DNA from: Candidatus Melainabacteria bacterium
GTDB taxonomy: Bacteria > Actinomycetota > Actinomycetes > Mycobacteriales > Pseudonocardiaceae
DNA: 5,445 bases
NCBI GenBank assembly: GCA_903970565.1
Contig: CAJCJE010000022.1
Location: 1 to 5,445 of the forward strand
Direction: 5' to 3'
Shown: piece after piece, positions 1 through 4,768 of the stretch
How the letters are laid out: each line of letters opens with the position of its first letter
How positions within the stretch are numbered: the first letter of the stretch is position 1
The notes under the pieces: model-generated
The model's input: only the letters and a program-made list of their open reading frames with translations
What the model was told of the DNA's origin: nothing
The model's database searches: none
Program-made: the position numbers and the translations under genes

Positions 1-1860
1 GACGGCCAGGTCCTGGCGACGGCGAGCGCGGATCACACCGTGCGGCTGTGGAACGTGCGCGATCCGCACCGACCGCGACCATTGGCCACGGTGTCTCTCA
101 CCGACCAGGCCAACTCGGTCGCCTTCGGTCGGCAGGGCACGGTGCTGGGTACCGCCGGCCCCGACGGTACCCAGCTGTGGAACGTCGGTGACCCGGCCCA
201 GCCGGTGCCGCTGGCTACGCTGCCCGGCACCGGCGGCCCGCACGCCGAGGCACTGTTCAGCACCGACGGCGCACTGCTGGTGACCGCTGCTGGCCAGAGC
301 GGTGTCGACGTGTGGAATGTTGCCGATCCCACCCGGCCGGTGCTACTCACCACGCTGACCACCCGGTACACGGTGCTGGCACTGAGCCCGACCGGGCATC
401 TGCTCGCCACCGGCCAGGCCGGCACGATCCAGTTGTGGGACCTCACCAACCCAGGGCACCCACGCTCGCTCAGCGTGCTCACCGGTCAGTTCACCACGCT
501 GAGCGCGCTGGCATTCAGCCCGGACGAGCACACCATCGCCACCGGCAGCTACGACCACATCGTGCGGCTGTGGAACATCAGCAACCCCCGACAGCCCAGC
601 TACGTTTCGGCCATGACCGGGAACGGCTCGATCATCCAGGCCATCGCGTTCAGCCCTGACGACCGCACCCTGGCGTCCACCTGGGACGGAACTCAGCTCT
701 GGGACATCACCGACATCGCCCATCCGGCTCTGCTGCTCACCCTGCCGTGTGGCAGCAACGACGTCGTGTTCGGGCCGAACGGGGGCACCCTGGCGGTGGC
801 GAACAACGACAACACCGCTCAGCTCTACCAGCTCGGCGAGCTTTCGTTGTTCGGCCATCACGACCAGATCCCCTCGGTGGCCTACACCCCCAACGGTCGG
901 GTACTGGCCACCGCGAGTTGGGATCACACGGTGCGTTTGTGGGATGCCACCGATCCGTATCGCCGCCGGCCGCTGGCCATCCTCACCGGGCCAACGGAGT
1001 TCGTTCGCTCGGTGGCAATCAGCCCGAACGGGCAGTTGCTCGCCGCCGCGAGCGACGACGGCACCGCGACTCTGTGGCGGATCGCCAACCCGGTGGCCCC
1101 GGTTCGGCTCGGCACGGTGCACAACAACAACGGTGAAATGCTCGCCGTCGCGTTCAGCCCGGATGGCCGCACACTCGCCGCGGTCGGCTACGACGCGGCG
1201 ATGCTGTGCGACGTCAGCAATCCAGCCGACCCGCTCCAGATCGCCACTCTCGGCACCAACCCCGGCGAACTCTGGTCGGTCGCGTTCAGCCCGGACGGCC
1301 GTACCCTTGGCGTCGGCAGCTACCTCGGCGGCCGGCTCTGGGACGTAGGCAGTCCGCATCACCCACGCGAGCTACCGTTCCCGTTCGCCAGGACGGACGC
1401 CGTCCTCGCCGGTTCGTTCAGCCAGACCGGTCACCTGCTGGCCACCGTCGCCAACCTGAACACCGTGCGGCTGCTCGACGTCAGCGATCCGAGCCGGCCA
1501 CGCCAGCTCACCGCGCCGATCAGCTACCCGACCAGCGTGTCGGGAATCGCGTTCAGTCCCGACGCCAGTCAGCTCGCGATCACCGACACCCACGGCACCC
1601 TGCACCTACTGAATATCAGCGACCCGACGCACCCAACGAAGATCGCGGATCTCAGCACCACCGACGGCGCGGAAGACGTTGCCTTCAGCCCCACCTCCGC
1701 CACGCTCGCTACCGGCAGCCTCGACCAGACCGCGCGGCTGTGGCCGACTGACCCCGCAATGGTGGCCAACCATATCTGCGCCATCGCCTACCCCAGGCTG
1801 ACCGAATCCGACTGGCGCCAGTACTTCCCCGGCTTCACCTACCAGCCTCCCTGCCCATAG
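1..1860 (+). CDS. WD40 repeat beta-propeller protein, C-terminal part (5' partial)
   Basis: The reading frame is open from base 1, so the start lies upstream; the visible 619 residues end at TAG 1858-1860. I count 14 blade-ending motifs of the type (D/N)xTVRLW(N/D)VxDPxxPxxLxxL, beginning with DHTVRLWNVRDP near residue 11 and ending with DQTARLWPTDP near the C-terminus. The usual 'AFSPDGxxLATxS' strand precedes most of them. The seventh blade (TAQLYQLGELSLFGHH, about residues 270-285) is degenerate and lacks the DP turn, which may mark the join of two seven-bladed propellers. The tail HICA...LT..W..YFPG..YQPPC is the ending commonly seen on actinobacterial WD40 proteins, so the 3' end looks intact. 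WD40 propellers are protein-binding scaffolds. In actinomycetes such long arrays often sit behind a kinase or a STAND/AAA NTPase domain, but that part is not visible here and no function should be assigned. No membrane segment is seen. Confidence 0.95.
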   Translation, partial: DGQVLATASADHTVRLWNVRDPHRPRPLATVSLTDQANSVAFGRQGTVLGTAGPDGTQLWNVGDPAQPVPLATLPGTGGPHAEALFSTDGALLVTAAGQSGVDVWNVADPTRPVLLTTLTTRYTVLALSPTGHLLATGQAGTIQLWDLTNPGHPRSLSVLTGQFTTLSALAFSPDEHTIATGSYDHIVRLWNISNPRQPSYVSAMTGNGSIIQAIAFSPDDRTLASTWDGTQLWDITDIAHPALLLTLPCGSNDVVFGPNGGTLAVANNDNTAQLYQLGELSLFGHHDQIPSVAYTPNGRVLATASWDHTVRLWDATDPYRRRPLAILTGPTEFVRSVAISPNGQLLAAASDDGTATLWRIANPVAPVRLGTVHNNNGEMLAVAFSPDGRTLAAVGYDAAMLCDVSNPADPLQIATLGTNPGELWSVAFSPDGRTLGVGSYLGGRLWDVGSPHHPRELPFPFARTDAVLAGSFSQTGHLLATVANLNTVRLLDVSDPSRPRQLTAPISYPTSVSGIAFSPDASQLAITDTHGTLHLLNISDPTHPTKIADLSTTDGAEDVAFSPTSATLATGSLDQTARLWPTDPAMVANHICAIAYPRLTESDWRQYFPGFTYQPPCP

Positions 1861-1861
1861 T

Positions 1862-2326
1862 CACAGGCGAGCATGGCGCGACTGCAAAGGCCACACTGGA
1901 CTGCCGGCCTGGCTGATCGTGCACCACGCGATCGCGGCACTGATCACCAGAGCGGCCGAGGCCGCTGACCCGGACCCCGATCGGATCTCCTTCGCCAAGC
2001 CCCTGCGTCTGGTCCGCCGCACCGCCACCGGGACGGCGGACATTCCCCCTCGGGACTGGGATGAGGTCCTTCCGCGCCAGCTAACCGACATCGCTGCTCT
2101 GCTCACTCCGCCGCGTCGTGAACGCACCTGCCCTCGTGCGGTCAAACGCGCTCGCCACGGCAGTTACCGGGTCAAGCAATCCGGTGATCCGGCCAGCGTC
2201 CGCCACGACGGACCGCCCACCATCCGGTTTCAGCCACTCGACCCCCAAGTAGCACCCGTGGCTACCACGGGTTTCGCGTCAGAAGCCTTCAGGAAGGTGC
2301 GAACCCGTCGGGAAAACATCCGGTGA
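1862..2326 (+). pseudogene. IS4-type (DDE) transposase, C-terminal remnant
   Basis: This open frame (TGA 2324-2326) carries the final portion of an actinobacterial IS4-family transposase. Recognisable blocks are LPAWLIVHHAIAALI (1901-1945, the region often read as 'W.LL.VHHAIR.LM'), DPDRISFAKPLRLVRR (1973-2020), and the basic tail CPRAVKRARHGSYRVK (2129-2176) followed by SVRHDGPPTIRF ending near 2230. The family is normally about 400 residues or more; here only the last 120 or so remain, and the catalytic DDE core is absent. No in-frame stop interrupts the remnant, so the loss is a 5' truncation. Homology fades upstream of about 1900, and the remnant directly abuts the WD40 stop codon with no gap. 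Residues after about 2235 run through a hairpin and are probably not native. A GTG start at 1919 is formally possible, but a functional product is unlikely. The family call rests on recognition of motifs, not on a search. Confidence 0.75.
2254..2272 (+). terminator. Perfect hairpin after the transposase remnant, possible terminator
   Basis: ACCCGTGG, loop CTA, CCACGGGT forms an uninterrupted 8-bp stem with a 3-nt loop. It is followed by TTCGCG, so the T-tract is only three T's counting the last stem base. It sits just past the last conserved transposase residues, where an IS transcript would be expected to end, and could also serve as terminator for the WD40 gene upstream. Actinobacterial terminators often lack long T runs. 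It could alternatively be part of the IS end. Confidence 0.5.
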
Positions 2327-2364
2327 CGTGCTTACCCGCGGATGCGGTGGTGTGCGACGCCGTC

Positions 2365-2650
2365 CTATCCGGTGGCGTCCTCGACGTTCAACGAGAGCAC
2401 GGCCGAGGCGCGACTGGCGGACTCGTACAGCATCCGTCACAACGTCTTCTTCCGCAGCGGCACGTCCCGCCGCCGACATACCCGGTCGATCCTCGACCGT
2501 GACACCCCCCGAGTCTCGTCCACGACCTCCCGCCACCGCTCGACCGCGTCCAGCACCGCGGGCCCGTCCAGTGTTGCGTGCCGGCCCACCGGTCAGCCAC
2601 GACCGGACGGCGGCCCGGTTGCGGTTCCCCGTCGACGGCGCGGTCCTCTC
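2365..2650 (-). pseudogene. Tyrosine recombinase/integrase, decayed internal fragment
   Basis: Read on the minus strand, the first block STGNRNRAAVRSWLT (about 2635-2591) matches the 'ATWNRNRAAVxSWL' segment ending the core-binding domain of actinobacterial tyrosine recombinases. The reading frame then shifts. From 2580 another frame carries VLDAVERWREVVDETR, RIDRVCRRRDVPLRKKTL, a TGA at 2439-2437, then RMLYESASRASAVLSLNVE and a TAG at 2367-2365. In this family TLWRMLYE is usual, so the TGA looks like a TGG (Trp) turned into a stop. The Arg in ASRAS corresponds to the first catalytic arginine. The rest of the catalytic domain (Lys, H-x-x-R, nucleophilic Tyr) is missing on the low-coordinate side, where the IS4 remnant lies. 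The N-terminal ~100 residues are not recognisable upstream. With at least one frameshift and two stops this gene is dead. It lies tail to tail with the transposase remnant. Confidence 0.75.
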
Positions 2651-2715
2651 CCTGGTGTGGTCGTTCACCGGAAAGGCCGGCGGGACGGTCGCCAGTGAAG
2701 TCCCACGAACGGGTG

Positions 2716-2733
2716 TTTCCGGCGCGCCGGAAA
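2716..2733. repeat. Perfect 18-bp palindrome, candidate operator
   Basis: TTTCCGGCGCGCCGGAAA equals its own reverse complement with no spacer. It lies between the integrase remnant and the gene-free leader of the downstream operon. A dimeric regulator site (for example of a TetR-type protein) would look like this. As RNA it could also fold into a 7-bp stem with a GCGC loop and act as a bidirectional terminator, though no T run follows. Its role is inferred. Confidence 0.45.
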
Positions 2734-2771
2734 TGATCCAGTCCAGGCAGGGTGGGATCGGGTTCACGGTT

Positions 2772-2804
2772 ACACCGAATCGGAGTATTGCCTCGGTGTC
2801 CGAT
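2772..2804. repeat. Interleaved inverted repeats
   Basis: ACACCGA (2772-2778) pairs with TCGGTGT (2793-2799). ATCGGA (2779-2784) pairs with TCCGAT (2799-2804), sharing only T2799. The order A-B-A'-B' is that of an H-type pseudoknot in RNA or of overlapping protein sites in DNA. It lies in the AT-richer part of the gene-free stretch. Short arms make chance occurrence possible. Confidence 0.25.
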
Positions 2805-2847
2805 ATTGCGGCATGGTAGTATTCCACTTAGCTCGCGCTGATGTTGA

Positions 2848-2874
2848 CCGGCCGGTACCACTGGCTCCGGCCGG
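2848..2874. repeat. GC-rich hairpin, 8-bp stem
   Basis: CCGGCCGG (2848-2855) recurs at 2867-2874 and, being self-complementary, forms an 8-bp stem around an 11-nt loop. Each arm is itself a palindrome, so the pair is also a direct repeat with 19-bp period. No T run follows, so a terminator role is uncertain; paired regulator sites are an alternative. Confidence 0.3.
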
Positions 2875-3230
2875 CTGATCAAAGTCGAATATCCGCGGTC
2901 GGCTTTCCCGAAGAGCATCTGCGCGACAGGTGGTCGCAGCTCACCCAAGCTGGAGGTGAGTATTGGCTTGAGCTGTGCTGATGGCTCCGTGGAGATTGGT
3001 CGCACCTTTTCCCTGGAAGGCAGACCATCAGGTCGGGGCTCGACTCGACCCGAGTTTGTCGGGACTCAGTGGGTCCTGCGGCATTGCCAGGTGATGTCCA
3101 CGAAGAATGTCCGCCTGCGTATTTCGGCACTAGGTCGTGGATCGATGCGGAATTGAGCTGCTCAGATGATTTGGTTCGATTCGTCGGCGACCCAGGAATT
3201 GCGGTCCGCCGCACCGGAATTGTCAGTGCG

Positions 3231-3296
3231 CCGTGGGTGATGCCCGGAGCGGCGTACGTGGTGATTCGCCGTGACATCACCACGGGCAGTCCCGTG
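3231..3296 (+). promoter_or_regulatory. Leader with competing inverted repeats upstream of the flavoprotein gene
   Basis: One arm, CATCACCACGG (3275-3285), can pair with two upstream arms. CGTGGTGAT (3257-3265) gives a perfect 9-bp stem with ATCACCACG (3276-3284) and a 10-nt loop. CCGTGGGTGATG (3231-3242) gives 11 pairs with one bulged G at 3235. The same right arm overlaps CACGGG (3281-3286), which can pair with CCCGTG (3291-3296) around a CAGT loop. The block ends 38 bases before the GTG start at 3335. This is either a mutually exclusive RNA structure (attenuator or translational switch) or an operator made of repeated CGTGG(G)TGAT half-sites, two direct and one inverted. The pairings are seen directly; the role is inferred and no known riboswitch class is recognised. 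Confidence 0.35.
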
Positions 3297-3334
3297 CGCC
3301 GGGCCGCACCCGGATTCGACAAGGAAGGAAAGTC

Positions 3335-4651
3335 GTGGCCGATCCCGACGACCGCCGGCACGAAATCACGGTCGCGGTGCGATCCCGTTGGGGTGACCTC
3401 CTCGCCGAGATTGGCAGCTCGGTGGTGGACAGGGACCGGGCCGGGACCTCGGTCTCGCCGGACCTGCTGGCTGCTCTCGGTTCCACCGGGTTGCTCGGTC
3501 TCGGGCTGCCCGAACGGGTAGGTGGCGCGGCGGTGGACGAGGCGACCTGGGGCACGGTGCTGGAGCAGATCGGCTATCTGTGCGCGGACTCTGCCCTGCC
3601 GCTGATCATCAACTGCAAGACGGACGTGGCGAGGTTGATTTGCGAGTCCGGGCGTGACGATCTCATCGACCGCTACGCCGTGGCCATCGCGCAGGGACTG
3701 CTCGGCGCGGGCTTCGCCTACACCGAGGGCGCCGACGCCTTTTCCTTCCGCACCGTGCTGGTCCGCAAAGGCGACCGATACGTCCTGTCCGGGCACAAGT
3801 CCTATGTCACCGGCGGACAGATGAGCGGGGTGTTCCTGGTCTACGCGACCGACGAAACCGGAGACATGCAGGCATGCCTGGTGGAGCCCGACGATCCTGG
3901 TGTCGTGGTCACCCCGGCCGACCCGATGGGTATGCGCACCGCAGGGCCGGCCTCGGTGACCTTCGACGACGTCGTCCTGCCCGCGTGGCGCATCCTGGTG
4001 CCCACGGACGCCCTCACCCACGCGCAGGGTTTCCTACAACGGCAGCGCCTCTGGATTCCCTGCGGACCGCTAGGCCGTGCGCAGGCGGTGCTGGAGGAGT
4101 GCGCGAGCCGGTCGGCGACCACGGTGCGCTATGGCGAATCCCTGGCGGAGTTGAACAATGTCAAGGCGTCGCTGGGCCGGATGTATATCGCGATCGAATC
4201 AGCGCGGGCGACGGTGCATCGGGCGTTGGAACTCGCCGCGTCCGGACGCGCGGAGCCCGTGTTCGACCCAGTGATCGCGTCGGCGAAGCACTTCGCGGTG
4301 ACGCAGGTCAGATTCGTGCTCGACCAGGCGTTGAACGTGTTGGGCGGCCACGCTTTCTACGGGACGCCGCACCTGGGTCGCTACCTCCGCGATTTCGCGG
4401 GCCTGGTGCTCCTCGCGGGCACTCAGGACATCCTCGAGGTCAACCTGGGAGCGGGCGTCGTGGTCAGAACCAAAGAGAGGATTGCTGACGGTCATGATCT
4501 TCGAGTTGAACGGGATGCTGCTCCGCTCCGCGAACAACCGGCGGACGGTGACGATATCGGCCGCGACGCTTGGCAGCGCGGTGGCCGAACTGGCCACGCT
4601 CTTCCCGCAGATGCGGAGAATCCTGCTGGACAACACCGGACAGCTCCGTAG
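3335..4651 (+). CDS. Acyl-CoA dehydrogenase-fold flavoprotein with atypical active site
   Basis: The 438-residue product starts at GTG 3335, six bases after a strong GGAAGG ribosome site (3323-3328). It has the three-part ACAD layout: helical N-terminus (about 8-120), beta domain (about 125-220, with AYTEGADAF at 128-136 and FDDVVLP at 210-216), and C-terminal helical domain (about 230-376, with VRYG at 264-267, NVLGGHAF at 334-341, LRDF at 351-354). Such enzymes use FAD to oxidise acyl-CoA or acyl-carrier-protein thioesters. Two features are odd. The catalytic Glu of the medium-chain type (YEGT) is Ala361 (LAGT), and the isovaleryl type's alternative Glu aligns with Gln237 (RQRLW, seven residues before GPLG). 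Ordinary alpha,beta-dehydrogenation is therefore doubtful. Homology ends near residue 376; the last ~52 residues are low-complexity and overlap the next gene out of frame. A TGA at 4486-4488 in another frame suggests the original stop was lost by a one-base deletion. First gene of the operon with the sulfur carrier and methyltransferase. Confidence 0.93.
   Translation: MADPDDRRHEITVAVRSRWGDLLAEIGSSVVDRDRAGTSVSPDLLAALGSTGLLGLGLPERVGGAAVDEATWGTVLEQIGYLCADSALPLIINCKTDVARLICESGRDDLIDRYAVAIAQGLLGAGFAYTEGADAFSFRTVLVRKGDRYVLSGHKSYVTGGQMSGVFLVYATDETGDMQACLVEPDDPGVVVTPADPMGMRTAGPASVTFDDVVLPAWRILVPTDALTHAQGFLQRQRLWIPCGPLGRAQAVLEECASRSATTVRYGESLAELNNVKASLGRMYIAIESARATVHRALELAASGRAEPVFDPVIASAKHFAVTQVRFVLDQALNVLGGHAFYGTPHLGRYLRDFAGLVLLAGTQDILEVNLGAGVVVRTKERIADGHDLRVERDAAPLREQPADGDDIGRDAWQRGGRTGHALPADAENPAGQHRTAP
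4474..4480 (+). promoter_or_regulatory. Ribosome binding site deciding the sulfur-carrier start
   Basis: AGAGAGG lies 13 bases before ATG 4494 and only one base before TTG 4482. The spacing is long for the ATG but impossible for the TTG. The presence of a site inside the flavoprotein frame supports independent or coupled initiation of the sulfur-carrier gene. Confidence 0.5.
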
Positions 4652-4760
4652 GGCGCACCGGGTCAGCCTCAACGGCGAGTTCGTCGCGCGGCCCGACGGC
4701 GGCCTGGAGTTGTCGGAAGACGACCACGTCGAACTGTTCACCGCGGTCGCGGGGGGCTGA
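4494..4760 (+). CDS. MoaD/ThiS/CysO-like sulfur carrier protein
   Basis: The 88-residue product has a beta-grasp (ubiquitin-like) pattern: it begins with a hydrophobic strand (MIFELNGML), has the helix GSAVAELATLFPQMRRIL near 31-48, the strand RVSLNGEFV, an acidic turn ELSEDDHVELF, and the C-terminus TAVAGG. The exposed Gly87-Gly88 end is the hallmark of carriers that are adenylated by an E1-like enzyme and turned into a C-terminal thiocarboxylate. Length and the VAGG ending resemble CysO of mycobacteria more than ThiS (about 66 residues). GC-rich third positions confirm this frame over the overlapping flavoprotein tail. ATG 4494 is preferred; a TTG at 4482 is only one base behind the AGAGAGG ribosome site. 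Carriers of this family supply sulfur for molybdopterin, thiamin, cysteine or specialised metabolites. The neighbours here (a flavoprotein and a methyltransferase, no molybdopterin or thiamin genes visible) favour a dedicated biosynthetic role. No activating enzyme is in the window. Confidence 0.9.
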   Translation: MIFELNGMLLRSANNRRTVTISAATLGSAVAELATLFPQMRRILLDNTGQLRRAHRVSLNGEFVARPDGGLELSEDDHVELFTAVAGG

Positions 4761-4768
4761 CACCGGAC

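Larger units (their letters stand above)
2734..3230. other. Gene-free stretch upstream of the flavoprotein operon
   Basis: No convincing protein is seen here on either strand. The sequence is visibly less GC-rich than the flanking genes, with AT-rich stretches such as 2786-2832. Open frames present lack GC-biased third positions and familiar motifs. The stretch holds the inverted repeats listed separately (2772-2804, 2848-2874) and three copies of GGAATTG at 3149, 3195 and 3216. It probably contains the promoter of the operon starting at 3335, but I could not find a convincing -35/-10 pair. It may also contain unrecognisable remains of the integrase N-terminus. Confidence 0.4.

Noticed and set aside
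343..1362. Long open frame on the minus strand opposite the WD40 gene (339 codons)
   Set aside because: It is antisense to a clear WD40 repeat array and shows no known motif; long antisense frames are usual in high-GC genes.
2763..2791. Possible promoter TTCACG (2763) with TATTGC (2786), 17-base spacer
   Set aside because: Both hexamers match consensus poorly and lie more than 500 bases from the operon start; too weak to annotate.
2328..2819. Plus-strand open frame of 163 codons over the integrase remnant
   Set aside because: Arg/Pro/Ser-rich low-complexity translation, antisense to the recognisable integrase blocks.
2968..3156. Small open frame (62 codons from TTG) with a good GGAGGTGAG site seven bases upstream
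   Set aside because: Third codon positions are not GC-biased, no known motif, and no neighbour support; the ribosome-site match alone is not enough.
3069..3521. Plus-strand open frame of 150 codons covering the leader and flavoprotein start
   Set aside because: It extends far into the flavoprotein gene in another frame and has no recognisable domain; its protein-like appearance near 3160-3290 was not convincing.
2879..4021. Minus-strand open frame of 380 codons spanning the leader and the flavoprotein gene
   Set aside because: Most of it is antisense to the flavoprotein, and the part over the leader has no protein-like features.
3335..4651. Assignment of the flavoprotein to fatty-acid beta-oxidation
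   Set aside because: Missing catalytic glutamates and the sulfur-carrier/methyltransferase context argue against a housekeeping role.
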